In this document: piece after piece, positions 1 through 9,650 of the stretch
Layout: each line of letters begins with the position of its first letter
Position numbering within the stretch: the stretch's first letter is position 1
From: Pseudomonas phenolilytica
Lineage (GTDB): Bacteria > Pseudomonadota > Gammaproteobacteria > Pseudomonadales > Pseudomonadaceae
Assembly: GCF_021432765.1 (NCBI RefSeq)
Contig: NZ_CP058908.1
Location: 3,620,001-3,684,000 of the forward strand
Direction: 5' to 3'
DNA length: 64,000 bases
Notes under the pieces: model-generated
Told to the model about the DNA's origin: nothing
What the model saw: only the letters and a program-made list of their open reading frames with translations
The model's database searches: none
Position numbers and translations under genes: made by a program

Positions 1-259
1 CAGCAGGCGTCCGCTACGCGTGCCTGCCCTGAAACCAATGTTTCGTGACACATCCCCTCCTGATTTTCACGATGATGCCGGCCATCGATCGGCGCCGGTC
101 TGTCTGTTGGTCTGCCGTCGGGTTAAATGATTCCCGCGCCGGGTCAATCGAGGCGGCGCATCATCCCACGCCGGACACAGGCCGGATAGATGGTCGCGCA
201 CCTTACCTGCGGCCAGCTGCCGCATCGGCAAGCCGGCGGCAGGCGGGCGTCACAGTCAC
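1..259. other. Left-edge intergenic sequence, no gene supported
   Basis: This stretch lies downstream of the bglX stop codon on the minus strand. A forward reading frame runs through it, but it continues antisense into bglX and has no recognisable domain or good ribosome binding site. I see no clear terminator, RNA gene or repeat here. Confidence 0.5.
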
Positions 260-2569
260 TCAGCGCAAGATGAATGCGGCGCTGCGTACCTGCTGCGAAT
301 CGAGCCCGATCTGCACCTCGAATTCGCCAGGCTCGGCCACCTGCCGCAGCTGGGCATTGAAGAACCGCAGATCTTTCTCGCCGATGTCGAAGCGGACCTC
401 ACGCTCCTCGCTGGCCTTGAGCATGACCTTGCGAAACGCCTTGAGTTCTTTGACCGGGCGAATCACCGACGCCACCTGATCGCGGATGTACAGCTGGACC
501 ACCGCAGCACCGTCACGCGAACCGCTGTTCTTCACCTTCACGCTCGCCTGCAAGGTGCCCGGCAGGCGCAGCTCGGCACTCGACAGCGACACGTGCGACA
601 GCTCGAAATCGGTATAGCTCAGGCCGTAGCCGAACGGGTACAGCGGGCCGGTGGGTTCCTCGAAGTACTGCGAGGTGTAGTTGCCCGGCTTGCCCTCGAC
701 ATAGGGGCGCCCGACGCGCAGGTGATTGTAGTAGGTGGGAATCTGTCCCACCGAACGCGGAAAGGAGATCGGCAGCTTGCCGGAAGGGTTGTAGTCGCCG
801 AACAGCACGTCGGCGATCGCATGACCGCCTTCGGTGCCGCTGAACCAGGTTTCCAGGATCGCATCAGCGTTGGCCTTGGCCCAGCCAAGCTCCAACGGCC
901 GGCCGTTCATCAGCACCAGCACCAGCGGCTTGCCGGTTGCCTTGAGCGCGCGTAGCAGCGCCTGCTGGCTGGGTGGAATCTGCAGACTGGTGCGGCTCGA
1001 ACTCTCGTGGGACATGCCGCGCGATTCACCGACGGCGGCAATCACCACATCGGCACGTTCGGCGGCAGCGACCGCTTCGGCGATCATCTGCGCGGCCGGG
1101 CGCGGGTCCTGCACCACTTCGGGCGTGTCCCAGTTGAGGAAGTTCAGGTATTCGACGAGGTGCGGATCGTCGGTAATGTTGGCGCCGCGGGCATGGAGCA
1201 GCGTCGCCTTGCCGGCCAGTGCCGCGGTCAGCCCCTGACGCAGCGTCACCGCCTGCGCGGCAACACCGGCGGCCGACCAGCTGCCGAGCATGTCGAGCGG
1301 CGAATCGGCCAGCGGGCCGACCAGTGCGATGGTGCCGCTTTTCTTCAGCGGCAGCGTCTGCGCGCGGTTCTCCAGCAGCACCAGCGATTCGCGCGCCACC
1401 GCACGCGCCTCCGCCCGGTGCAAACGGCTCTCGGCATTGACGTCCTGCGGATCGTCGGCGGCTGCACCGATGCGCCGCAGCGGATCGTGGAACAGGCCCA
1501 TGTCGTACTTGGCGCCCAGCACCTCGCGCACCGCAGCGTCGATCTCGCCGATCTCGACTTCGCCATCACGTACCAGCCCGGGCAGTTCGTCGCGGTACAG
1601 CGAGTCGGCCATGCTCATGTCGATGCCCGCCTTGAGCGCAAGCCGCGCCGCCTCGCGCCCGTCCTGCGCGACGCCGTGGCGCAGCAGCTCGCTGATCGCG
1701 CCGTGGTCGCTGACGGTCACCCCGCGAAAGCCCCAGTCGCGGCGCAACAGGTCACGCAGCAGCCAGCTGTTGGCGCTCGCCGGCACGCCGTTGATGGCGT
1801 TCAGCGCGACCATCACGCCACCAGCGCCCGCCTCCACGGCCGCGCGGTACGGCGGGAGGAAGTCCTGGTGCATGCGCATCGGGCTCATATCGACCACGTT
1901 GTAGTCGCGCCCGCCCTCCACCGCGCCGTACAGCGCGAAATGCTTGACGCTTGCCATGATGCTGTTCGGCGCCGCGACGGATTCGCCCTGATAAGCCTTG
2001 ACCATCGTGCGGGCGATTTCCGAAACCAGATACGGATCTTCGCCGAAGCCTTCGGAGGTGCGCCCCCAGCGCGGGTCGCGGGAAATGTCCACGGTTGGCG
2101 CGAAGGTCATGTCCAGGCCGTCGGCGCTGGCCTCGATGGCCGCCACGCGACCGCTGCGGGCGATGGTCGGCAGATTCCAGCTCGACGCCAGGCCGAGGCC
2201 GATCGGGAAGATCGTGCGGTGACCATGCACCACGTCGTAAGCGAAGAAGATCGGAATTCCCAGGCGGCTGCGCTGCGCGGCTTCCTGCATGGGGCGGTTG
2301 TCGTGGCGGGTGACGCTATTGAAGGTGCCGCCGATGTGGCCCGCCTGCAGTTCCTCGAGAATCTTCGGCTGCGGCATGTCTGCGCCGATGCTGATCAGCC
2401 GCAACTGGCCAATCTTCTCCTCGAGGGTCATGCGCTCGATCAGGCTGTCGATGAACGCCTGCTTGTCGTCCAGCGCAGGAGACTCGGCGGCGATGGCGGC
2501 GTGCATGAAAAATCCGGCGAGCAGACCGAACACGGGGAGTCTTTTCACCAACGGCAGTTGGGGTTTCAT
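260..2569 (-). CDS. bglX: Periplasmic beta-glucosidase, glycoside hydrolase family 3
   Basis: Predicted exo-acting beta-glucosidase that releases glucose from the non-reducing end of beta-glucosides and oligosaccharides in the periplasm. The 769-residue length matches E. coli BglX (about 765). Residues 1-27 form a signal peptide ending AIA/AE. The GH3 N-terminal barrel carries KHFALYGAVEGG (about 209-220), and the nucleophile aspartate is expected at D288 in VTVSDHG. A GH3 C-terminal domain and a fibronectin-III-like tail follow. It stands alone; the next gene on the same strand, wrbA, is about 280 bases upstream. Substrate preference within the family cannot be read from the sequence. Confidence 0.93.
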   Translation of the reverse strand: MKPQLPLVKRLPVFGLLAGFFMHAAIAAESPALDDKQAFIDSLIERMTLEEKIGQLRLISIGADMPQPKILEELQAGHIGGTFNSVTRHDNRPMQEAAQRSRLGIPIFFAYDVVHGHRTIFPIGLGLASSWNLPTIARSGRVAAIEASADGLDMTFAPTVDISRDPRWGRTSEGFGEDPYLVSEIARTMVKAYQGESVAAPNSIMASVKHFALYGAVEGGRDYNVVDMSPMRMHQDFLPPYRAAVEAGAGGVMVALNAINGVPASANSWLLRDLLRRDWGFRGVTVSDHGAISELLRHGVAQDGREAARLALKAGIDMSMADSLYRDELPGLVRDGEVEIGEIDAAVREVLGAKYDMGLFHDPLRRIGAAADDPQDVNAESRLHRAEARAVARESLVLLENRAQTLPLKKSGTIALVGPLADSPLDMLGSWSAAGVAAQAVTLRQGLTAALAGKATLLHARGANITDDPHLVEYLNFLNWDTPEVVQDPRPAAQMIAEAVAAAERADVVIAAVGESRGMSHESSSRTSLQIPPSQQALLRALKATGKPLVLVLMNGRPLELGWAKANADAILETWFSGTEGGHAIADVLFGDYNPSGKLPISFPRSVGQIPTYYNHLRVGRPYVEGKPGNYTSQYFEEPTGPLYPFGYGLSYTDFELSHVSLSSAELRLPGTLQASVKVKNSGSRDGAAVVQLYIRDQVASVIRPVKELKAFRKVMLKASEEREVRFDIGEKDLRFFNAQLRQVAEPGEFEVQIGLDSQQVRSAAFILR

Positions 2570-2845
2570 CGGGAATCTCGTTGCTGCGGGAAGGTACGGT
2601 CGCTACGACCGCTAAATGAGACCTCGGCGCCGCAGGATGCATGCGACCACACCGAGCGCTCGGCGCAGAAGTATGACGCGCCGGACCCCGGACAAACCAG
2701 AGGGGCGTCGCCAAACAGGAGAAGGGCCGAACGGCCAGGCGGCCGCCCGGCTTTCAACAGGGGGGAACGCCGCACCAGCGGACAGCCGGCACGGCGGGTG
2801 CAGCAACGCCGCGCAGGCGCGCGGCACGGGAACGGCGGCGCAGCC

Positions 2846-3445
2846 TCAGCCCTTGAGCTTCACCGTCAGCTTGGCGACGTGCTCGCCCTGGAAGCGCGCA
2901 ATGTTCAGCTCCTTCTGCGAAGGCTGGCGAGAGCCGTCGCCGCCGGCGATGGTGGTGGCGCCATAGGGTGTGCCGCCATTGGTTTCGGAGATGTCGAACA
3001 GCTCGCTGGTGCCATAACCGATCGGCACGATGATCATTCCGTGGTGCGCCAGGGTGGTCCAGGTCGAGGTGATGGTCATCTCCTGGCCGCCGCCGGTGCC
3101 GGTCGAGCTGAACACGCTGGCCACCTTGCCATGCAACGCGCCCTTGGCCCACAGGCCGCCGGTCTGGTCGAGGAAATTGCGCATCTGCCCGGACATGTTG
3201 CCGAAGCGGGTCGGCGTACCGAAGATGATCGCGTCGTAGTCGGGCAGTTCGGCCGGGCTCGCCACGGGCGCGGCCTGATCGCTCTTGCCGCCGGCATTCT
3301 TGAATATCTCGGCCGGCATGGTTTCCGGCACGCGCTTGATGGTCACCTCGGCACCGGCGACGCGGCGCGCGCCCTCGGCCACGGCATTGGCCATCGTTTC
3401 GATATGGCCGTACATCGAGTGATACAGCACGAGAATCTTCGCCAT
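2846..3445 (-). CDS. wrbA: NAD(P)H:quinone oxidoreductase, WrbA type
   Basis: Flavodoxin-fold FMN enzyme of 199 residues that reduces quinones by two electrons and so avoids semiquinone radicals. The N-terminus [19 protein letters not shown] holds the FMN phosphate loop (HSMYGHIE), and the family motif GTPTRFGNM is about residue 78. A longer frame reaches position 3532, but the ATG at 3445 is preceded by a clear GGAGAT ribosome binding site and starts at the conserved residue. It follows the pirin gene on the same strand with a 93-base gap, so the two may be co-transcribed as a small redox-stress unit. Confidence 0.93.
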   Translation of the reverse strand: MAKILVLYHSMYGHIETMANAVAEGARRVAGAEVTIKRVPETMPAEIFKNAGGKSDQAAPVASPAELPDYDAIIFGTPTRFGNMSGQMRNFLDQTGGLWAKGALHGKVASVFSSTGTGGGQEMTITSTWTTLAHHGMIIVPIGYGTSELFDISETNGGTPYGATTIAGGDGSRQPSQKELNIARFQGEHVAKLTVKLKG

Positions 3446-3538
3446 CTTGCTATCTCCTGGGAGGGTTCGGGGTTTCTGAAAGTGCGGGTTGTCCATCGTT
3501 CCGGCAACCCGGTGAAACAGGTGCAACGTCAATCCGGC

Positions 3539-4237
3539 TCAGGTCACGTCAACCAACACGATCTCGCTGTCTTCCAACGCCGTGACGGTCAGTTGCGCTT
3601 CATCGCGCACCGCCACGCCGTCACCGGCCGCGGCCTGCACGCCGTTGATGTCGAGGCGCCCACTGGCGGGCACCAGATAGACCTTGCGGCCGTTCCCTAT
3701 GGAATAGTCGGCGCTTTGCCCGGCCGCCAGCGTCGCCGCCACCAATCGTGCGTTGGCACGGATCGGCAGCACCTCGGCATCGTCCGGTATGCCGCTGGCC
3801 AGCGTGACGAACGCGCCGGCACGCTCGCCGCGGGGAAACGGCCGGGTGCCCCAGGACGGCGCCAGGCCGGAGCGCTCGGGGAAGATCCAGATCTGGAAGA
3901 TGCGGGTTTCCTCGTCCTCGAGGTTGTACTCGCTATGGACGATGCCGGTGCCGGCGCTCATGACCTGCACATCGCCGGCAACCGTGCGGCCGCGATTGCC
4001 CAGGCTGTCCTCGTGGGTGATGGCGCCCTGGCGCACGTAGGTGATGATTTCCATGTCGCGGTGCGGATGCGCGGGGAAACCGGACTGCGGTGCGATCGTG
4101 TCGTCGTTCCAGACGCGCAGCCGGCCCCAGTGCATGCGTGCCGGGTCGTGATAGTCGGCGAAGGAAAAATGGTGACGGGCATTCAGCCAGCCGTGATGGG
4201 CATGGCCAAGGCTGTCATGGGGACGCAGTTCGATCAT
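3539..4237 (-). CDS. Pirin family protein (bicupin)
   Basis: A 232-residue bicupin of the pirin family, of the YhhW/quercetinase-like kind. The N-terminal cupin shows the metal-binding pattern HPHRDMEIITYV followed by GTGIVHSEYN. The start is supported by AAAGGAG seven bases upstream of the ATG. Family members bind Fe or Ni and some act as quercetin 2,3-dioxygenases, while others have regulatory roles. The physiological substrate here is unknown. Adjacency to wrbA fits a shared quinone/flavonoid stress role, but that is inference. Confidence 0.9.
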   Translation of the reverse strand: MIELRPHDSLGHAHHGWLNARHHFSFADYHDPARMHWGRLRVWNDDTIAPQSGFPAHPHRDMEIITYVRQGAITHEDSLGNRGRTVAGDVQVMSAGTGIVHSEYNLEDEETRIFQIWIFPERSGLAPSWGTRPFPRGERAGAFVTLASGIPDDAEVLPIRANARLVAATLAAGQSADYSIGNGRKVYLVPASGRLDINGVQAAAGDGVAVRDEAQLTVTALEDSEIVLVDVT

Positions 4238-4384
4238 GGCAATCTCCTTTGAGGCTGTCCGGCCGGGGCCGGCGCAGCGAACGTGGAGCCATGATGTATT
4301 GATTCAATGACGAAATGAGTGCAATTTTCGCGCGCCAAACATCGAACAATTCGATTATTTACGTCCGATACCGCTCCGCAGACG

Positions 4385-4927
4385 TTACTTCTTTGCCGCC
4401 GGGAAGCGCTTGACCGTCTCCAGCCAGGCGCTATCCAGCTGCCGCTGATCGATGTCCATGCCCAGCGACTCCATCAGTTCGCGGTGCTGGTCGATCTCGC
4501 GCGTCGCATCGCTGAGCGCGACGCTGTTACCGTCCAGCTGGTGCATCTGGGAGAGCCCCAGATGGTAGAAACGCAGCAGCTGTATGGCCTGCGGATCACG
4601 TGCGGCGACGCCGGCCTGCACCTGATGCATCAGGTTGGTGACGCTCATCAGGCTGCGCTTGAGCCGCCAGCCATAGGCGGCAGCCGCCATCCAGGGTTGT
4701 TGCCAGAACAGCGCACGCACCAGCACCACGGTGAGCAGCAAGCCAGCCAGCACGCCGCCGATGTTCCAGCGCAGGTTGTCGCCGCCCGGCTCGCCGAACA
4801 ACGCCACCGCCACCGCGGCAAGCCCCATTGCCAGCACGGCGAAGATCGCGATGACCACCATCGTGCTGCGTCGCGTCTGCTGCCGATAACGCTCGGCGCT
4901 CATCGGTTGGATCTCGAAAACCACCAT
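4385..4927 (-). CDS. DUF3087 family inner-membrane protein
   Basis: A 180-residue protein with two hydrophobic segments near the N-terminus (about residues 23-43 and 54-70) and a soluble helical C-terminus rich in Gln and His. I recognise the overall sequence as the DUF3087 family, common in Pseudomonas and without a known function. The ATG at 4927 has AAAGGAA upstream and avoids an unlikely N-terminal extension present in the longer frame. It lies 72 bases downstream of lrgB on the same strand. Confidence 0.75.
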   Translation of the reverse strand: MVVFEIQPMSAERYRQQTRRSTMVVIAIFAVLAMGLAAVAVALFGEPGGDNLRWNIGGVLAGLLLTVVLVRALFWQQPWMAAAAYGWRLKRSLMSVTNLMHQVQAGVAARDPQAIQLLRFYHLGLSQMHQLDGNSVALSDATREIDQHRELMESLGMDIDQRQLDSAWLETVKRFPAAKK

Positions 4928-4999
4928 GACGGATTCCTTTGCGGGGTCGAACGGGGCGTGGATTATCGCCACAAATGCGCCCACCCCGCTCGGCATTCC

Positions 5000-5710
5000 T
5001 CACCCCAGCGCGAACGGCAGCAGCAGCGCGATCAGAATGCCCAGCAGACTCATCCCCAGCGCCGCGAAGGCGCCGCACTCGTCCCCCTCCTCCAGCGCCC
5101 GGGCGGTGCCGATGGCGTGCGCGTTGATGCCGTAACTCAAGCCGCGCGCCGCCGGGTGCTCCACGCCCGCCCAGCGCAGCAGCAGCGGTCCCAGCGCGGT
5201 ACCGATGACACCGGTGAGCATGACGAACACCGCCGCCAGCGAAGCCAGGCCGCCCAGCTCCTCGGCCACCAGCATGGCGATCGGCATGGTCGCGGACTTC
5301 GGCGCCAGGCTCATCAGCACCGGCAGTTCGGCGCCCAGCAGCCAAGCGATTGCCAGGGTGAGCGCCACACAGAGCAGCCCGCCGACCACCAGCGTGATGA
5401 CGATCGGCCAGAACAACTGGCGAATGCGCCGCAGGTGACGGTACAGCGGCACCGCCAGCGCCACGGTCGCCGGCCCCAACAGCATGGCGATCGGTGCGGC
5501 GCCCTCGCGGTAGCGCGGGTACTCCACGCCGACCAGCGTCAGCGTGGCGACCACCAGCAGCATGCCGATCATCACCGGCTGCAACACCAACCAGCCGCTG
5601 CGCCGGTACAGCATCAGCGCCAGCTGGAAGGCAATCAGCGTAAGCACCACGGCAAACAGTGAATGCGCCAGCACGTCATTCCAGGCCAAGCGCCAGTCGA
5701 GCACGCTCAT
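5000..5710 (-). CDS. lrgB: LrgB/CidB family membrane protein
   Basis: Multi-pass inner-membrane protein of 236 residues, the usual length for LrgB/CidB. The conserved stretch ELPVLMSLAPKSATMPIAM is typical of the family. LrgB works with the holin-like LrgA in controlling murein hydrolase export and cell death in Gram-positives; in Gram-negatives, related pairs are implicated in export of glycolate, pyruvate or other metabolites. Its start overlaps the lrgA stop by ATGA (5707-5710), which implies translational coupling. Confidence 0.9.
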   Translation of the reverse strand: MSVLDWRLAWNDVLAHSLFAVVLTLIAFQLALMLYRRSGWLVLQPVMIGMLLVVATLTLVGVEYPRYREGAAPIAMLLGPATVALAVPLYRHLRRIRQLFWPIVITLVVGGLLCVALTLAIAWLLGAELPVLMSLAPKSATMPIAMLVAEELGGLASLAAVFVMLTGVIGTALGPLLLRWAGVEHPAARGLSYGINAHAIGTARALEEGDECGAFAALGMSLLGILIALLLPFALG

Positions 5711-6072
5711 GTCTGATCCTCCGCACGTCGCTCCTGACGGCGGATCAGCCGCTGCATCAGCCAGCCACAGAACGGCACGGTAATCAGCAGCGACAGCACC
5801 AGCCCCGCGGCGATGGCCGGCAGGTCATCGAGCAGTGCCGAGCCGCTGGTCATGATCCCGGCGGCCGGGACGATCAATAGCAGCGGCAGGTACTGCAGCA
5901 GCAGCGCGGCGGTCTTTTCCAGCGACTCGGGAATTCCGCGACGCGCCAGCAGCAGGACGAACAGCAGCAGCATGCCGAGAATCGGCCCCGGCAACGCCGG
6001 CAGCAGTACGAGATTCAGCACATGGCCAAGCAGCTGCAGCAGCACCAGCCAGGTCAACCCTTGAAGAATCAT
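5707..6072 (-). CDS. lrgA: LrgA/CidA family holin-like protein
   Basis: A 121-residue protein with four predicted transmembrane helices, matching the CidA/LrgA holin-like family (motif GPILGMLLLF). GGGAGGG precedes the ATG. It is the first gene of a two-gene operon with lrgB and is divergent from ccoG across a region of about 300 bases. No neighbouring LysR-type CidR regulator was seen. Confidence 0.9.
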   Translation of the reverse strand: MILQGLTWLVLLQLLGHVLNLVLLPALPGPILGMLLLFVLLLARRGIPESLEKTAALLLQYLPLLLIVPAAGIMTSGSALLDDLPAIAAGLVLSLLITVPFCGWLMQRLIRRQERRAEDQT

Positions 6073-6369
6073 CGTGCGCCCTCCCCGTGCCGCGGTTGCT
6101 GGTTCATTGCCGGCGTCCCCCTCAATGCAAAAGGCTCCGACTATGGACGCAGCGGCCGTTGCGCAACAGGATCAGATGCACGCAAAAAAAGCGGATCAGC
6201 TGTATACAAAGCAAGGTGCTGATACAGGTCAACTGCGCGCGTCAGCACGGTTTTGCCGCGGCACTGAACGCCATCTGATCCGTATTTATGCGTTTCATCT
6301 GAGTCTGTTATGCAGTTGCTGCGCCACCGATCATCCGCTCGCCCGAACTGCCCATGAGGCGAGCGCCAA
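6073..6369. promoter_or_regulatory. Divergent lrgA/ccoG intergenic region, possible weak Anr/FNR site
   Basis: About 300 bases separate two divergent start codons, so at least two promoters must lie here. At 6219-6232 the sequence CTGATACAGGTCAA matches 8 of 10 fixed positions of the FNR/Anr consensus TTGAT-N4-ATCAA. A TGTATACA palindrome lies just left of it. Anr control would make sense for ccoG, but the match is imperfect and untested. Confidence 0.3.
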
Positions 6370-7788
6370 ATGAACGACCGCATCCCCGCACAACTCATCG
6401 AAACCGTCGACGCGAGCACGCCTATTCGCCTCACGCCCGCGCAAAGCGGCGGGCCGATTCACACCCGCAGCTTCAGCGGCGATTTCCGTAACCTGCGCCT
6501 GTTGGGCGGCGGCCTGCTCATGCTGCTCTACTTCGGCACCGTCTGGCTGAACTGGAACGGTCGCCAGGCGGTGCTGTGGGATCTCGGTCAGCAGCAGTTC
6601 CATATCTTCGGCGCGACCTTCTGGCCGCAGGATTTCATCCTGCTCTCGGCGCTCCTGATCATCGCGGCGTTCGGCCTGTTTTTCATCACCGTACTGGCCG
6701 GCCGCGTCTGGTGCGGCTACGCCTGCCCGCAGAGCAGCTGGACCTGGATGTTCATGTGGGCGGAGAAAGTCACCGAAGGCGACCGCCTGCAGCGCATCAA
6801 GCTCGACGCCGCGCCCTGGTCGCCCGGCAAGCTGCTGCGCCGCAGCGCCAAGCACGCGCTGTGGCTGGCGATCAGCCTGGCCACCGCGCTGACCTTCGTC
6901 GGCTACTTCACACCAGTGCGCGAACTGGTGGGCGACCTCACGCGCCTGGACATCGGCCTCACCAGCGCCTTCTGGCTGCTGTTCTTCACCGCCGCCACCT
7001 ACCTCAACGCCGGCTGGCTGCGCGAACAGGTGTGCCTGCACATGTGTCCGTACTCGCGCTTCCAGAGCGTGATGTTCGACGCCGATACCCTGCTGGTCTC
7101 CTATGATGCCGCGCGTGGCGAAGCCCGCGGCGCGCGGCGCAAGGACAGCGACCCACGCGCGCAGAATCTGGGCGACTGCATCGACTGCACGCTGTGCGTA
7201 CAGGTTTGCCCCACCGGCATCGACATCCGCGATGGGCTGCAGCTGGACTGCATCAGCTGCGGTGCCTGCATCGACGTCTGCGACGGCGTCATGGACCGGA
7301 TGGGCTATGCCCGTGGCCTGCTGCGCTACACCTCCGAACGCGCACTCAGCGGCGGCGCGACACGCTTCTTCCGGCCACGCCTGGTCGCTTATGCCGTGGC
7401 GCTGATGGCGATGATCGGTGCCTTCATCTGGGCGCTGGAGGCGCGGCCGCAACTGCAGTTGGACGTCACACGCGACCGCACGCTGTACCGCGAGAACATG
7501 CAGGGGCAGATCGAGAACATGTATCGCCTCAAGCTGATCAACAAAACGCAGCAACCGCGCCGCTACGCACTGACGCTGACGGACGGTCCGTTCGCGCTGC
7601 ACGGCCCGGCCGAGGTCAGCCTGGCGCCGGGCGAGATCGCCGATCTGCCGGTCAGCGTCGCGCTGCTCGACGACACGCGCGAATTCAGCCAGGAAGTGCA
7701 TTTCGAGGCCCGCGACCTGGCCCAACCGGCCAGCCGGGTGCGCACGCCGAGCACCTTCGTCGCTCCCCTCGCCGCGCTGCACCAGTAG
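6370..7788 (+). CDS. ccoG: Cytochrome oxidase accessory ferredoxin CcoG/FixG
   Basis: A 472-residue membrane-bound polyferredoxin that helps mature cbb3-type cytochrome c oxidase, probably as a copper reductase. It has N-terminal membrane helices, the conserved WCGYACPQSSWTWMF, two 4Fe-4S clusters in CIDCTLCVQVCP and CISCGACIDVC (about residues 270-305), a further membrane helix, and a C-terminal immunoglobulin-like FixG domain. The gene usually lies with ccoNOPQ/ccoHIS; here it stands apart from any of them within the window. Confidence 0.93.
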   Translation: MNDRIPAQLIETVDASTPIRLTPAQSGGPIHTRSFSGDFRNLRLLGGGLLMLLYFGTVWLNWNGRQAVLWDLGQQQFHIFGATFWPQDFILLSALLIIAAFGLFFITVLAGRVWCGYACPQSSWTWMFMWAEKVTEGDRLQRIKLDAAPWSPGKLLRRSAKHALWLAISLATALTFVGYFTPVRELVGDLTRLDIGLTSAFWLLFFTAATYLNAGWLREQVCLHMCPYSRFQSVMFDADTLLVSYDAARGEARGARRKDSDPRAQNLGDCIDCTLCVQVCPTGIDIRDGLQLDCISCGACIDVCDGVMDRMGYARGLLRYTSERALSGGATRFFRPRLVAYAVALMAMIGAFIWALEARPQLQLDVTRDRTLYRENMQGQIENMYRLKLINKTQQPRRYALTLTDGPFALHGPAEVSLAPGEIADLPVSVALLDDTREFSQEVHFEARDLAQPASRVRTPSTFVAPLAALHQ

Positions 7789-7822
7789 ACTGGCCGCTCT
7801 ACCCGCCACCATCAGGGTCCCG

Positions 7823-9232
7823 ATGAAGCGCTACGAAAAGTTCGCCGACGAGATTGCCGAGCTGATCCGCAGCGGCGTGCTCGCCCCCGGACAGAAGGTG
7901 CCCTCGGTGCGCCACGCCAGCCGCACCTACGGCGTCAGCCCGTCCACGGTGTTCCAAGCCTACTACCTGCTGGAGGATCGCGGGCTGATCCAGGCGCGGG
8001 CCCGCTCGGGCTATTTCGTCCGCGAACACGCCAAGCGTCCGCTGCACGAGCCGGAGATCGGCGCGCGCCCCGCGGAAACCACCGATGTGGACGTCAGCGA
8101 ACTGGTGTTCTCGGTGCTCGCCTCGCTGCGCGATCCGGCCACGGTGCCGTTCGGTTCGGCCTTTCCCAGCCCCGAGCTGTTTCCGCTGCCGCGCCTGGCG
8201 CGCTCGATGGCGCAGAGCGTGCGCGACATGCCGGCGCGCGAGGTGATCGCCGAGATGACCGCCGGCAATCCCGACCTGCGCCGGCAGATCGCCCTGCGCT
8301 ACATGGTCAGCGGCGTGATGCTGCCGATGGACGAGCTGGTGATCACCACCGGCGCCATGGAGGCGCTGAACCTCTGCCTGCAGGTGGTGACCGAGCCGGG
8401 CGATCTGGTGGCGATCGAGGCGCCGGCCTTCTACGCCACGCTGCAGGTGCTGGAACGGCTCAAGCTCAAGGCGGTGGAGATTCCCGTGCATCCGCGTGAA
8501 GGCATCGATCTGGACGTGCTCGCCGACCGCCTGGCGCACCTGCCGATCAAGGCCTGCTGGTTCATGAGCAGCCTGCAGAACCCGCTGGGCGCGAGCATGG
8601 GCGAGGCGAAGAAGCAGCAGCTCTACGATCTGCTGCAGCACCATCAGGTGCCGCTGATCGAGGACGACGTTTACGCCGAGCTGTACTTCACCCGCGAGCC
8701 GCCGCGCCCGGTAAAGAGCCACGACCGCGACGGCCTGGTGATGCACTGCGGCTCCTTTTCCAAGAGCCTGGCGCCCGGCTACCGCGTCGGCTGGGTCGCC
8801 GGCGGGCGCTTTGCCGAACAGATCGCCCGGCTCAAGCTGATGACCACTATCTCACCCTCGGTGCCGGCGCAGGCCGCCATCGCCGACTACCTGCAGCATG
8901 GCGGGTATGACCGTCACCTGCGCAAGCTGCGCCATGCGCTGGAAATGCAGCAGGGCGCGATGCTCGCCTCCGCCGCCCGGCATTTCCCGGCCAGCACGCG
9001 GGTCACGCGGCCCAGCGGCGGTTATTTTCTCTGGTTCGAATTCCCCGAACAGGTCGATTCGCTGCAGCTGCTGCAACTGGCGCTGGCCCAGGGCATCAGC
9101 CTGGCACCGGGGCCGATCTTCTCGGCGACCCGGCGCTTTCGCAACTGCGCGCGGCTGAACCACGGACACCCGTGGGACGCGCGGAGCGAAGACGCAATGG
9201 CGCTGCTGGGGCGGATGCTCAAGTCGTTCTGA
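7823..9232 (+). CDS. MocR-type GntR regulator with aminotransferase domain
   Basis: A 469-residue fusion of a GntR winged helix-turn-helix (residues about 1-75, with VRHASRTYGVSPSTVFQAYY as recognition region) to a fold-type-I PLP aminotransferase-like domain. The PLP lysine is in SFSKSLAPGYRVGW. Such regulators sense PLP or an amino-acid-derived ligand and control one or a few genes, often adjacent ones. AGGGTCCCG precedes the ATG. The target is not evident: ccoG upstream and the FKBP gene downstream are not classic MocR targets. It resembles PdxR/YdcR-class regulators. Confidence 0.9.
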   Translation: MKRYEKFADEIAELIRSGVLAPGQKVPSVRHASRTYGVSPSTVFQAYYLLEDRGLIQARARSGYFVREHAKRPLHEPEIGARPAETTDVDVSELVFSVLASLRDPATVPFGSAFPSPELFPLPRLARSMAQSVRDMPAREVIAEMTAGNPDLRRQIALRYMVSGVMLPMDELVITTGAMEALNLCLQVVTEPGDLVAIEAPAFYATLQVLERLKLKAVEIPVHPREGIDLDVLADRLAHLPIKACWFMSSLQNPLGASMGEAKKQQLYDLLQHHQVPLIEDDVYAELYFTREPPRPVKSHDRDGLVMHCGSFSKSLAPGYRVGWVAGGRFAEQIARLKLMTTISPSVPAQAAIADYLQHGGYDRHLRKLRHALEMQQGAMLASAARHFPASTRVTRPSGGYFLWFEFPEQVDSLQLLQLALAQGISLAPGPIFSATRRFRNCARLNHGHPWDARSEDAMALLGRMLKSF

Positions 9233-9307
9233 ACGCCCGGGCACGCTTGCCAGGGCCCGCGATTCCTGCGAAAAAGCCGCCCCTTTCCCAACGTTTACGA
9301 GACGACG

Positions 9308-9649
9308 ATGAGCGACGAGCTGCTGATCGAGGATATCCAGCCCGGCGACGGCAAGGCCGTGGTCAAGGGCGCGCTGATCACCACCCAATACCGCGGCACG
9401 CTGGAAGACGGCACCGTGTTCGATTCCTCCTACGAACGCGGCAAGCCCTTTCAATGCGTGATCGGCAGCGGACGGGTGATCAAGGGTTGGGATATCGGTC
9501 TGATGGGCATGAAGGTCGGCGGCAAGCGCAAGCTGTTCGTGCCAGCGCACCTGGCCTATGGCGAATGCCAGGTCGGCGCGCACATCAAGCCGAATTCGAA
9601 TCTGCACTTCGAGATCGAACTGCTGGAAGTGATGACCCGCGACGATTGA
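9308..9649 (+). CDS. FKBP-type peptidyl-prolyl cis-trans isomerase
   Basis: A compact single-domain FKBP of 113 residues with no signal peptide, so probably cytoplasmic. Family residues are visible in YRGTLEDGTVFDSSY, GSGRVIKGWDIGLMGMKVGG and HLAYGE. It would accelerate proline isomerisation in protein folding. It ends one base before the stop codon of the convergent cyclase gene, which leaves no room for a separate terminator. Confidence 0.9.
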   Translation: MSDELLIEDIQPGDGKAVVKGALITTQYRGTLEDGTVFDSSYERGKPFQCVIGSGRVIKGWDIGLMGMKVGGKRKLFVPAHLAYGECQVGAHIKPNSNLHFEIELLEVMTRDD

Positions 9650-9650
9650 G

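Noticed and set aside
45..479. 144-codon forward frame at the left edge
   Set aside because: Its second half is antisense to bglX and the first half has no similarity or ribosome binding site.
1007..4252. Very long forward frame (1081 codons) across bglX, wrbA and pirin
   Set aside because: It lies antisense to three well-supported genes, has no recognisable domain and a His/Arg/Gln-rich composition typical of antisense frames in high-GC DNA.
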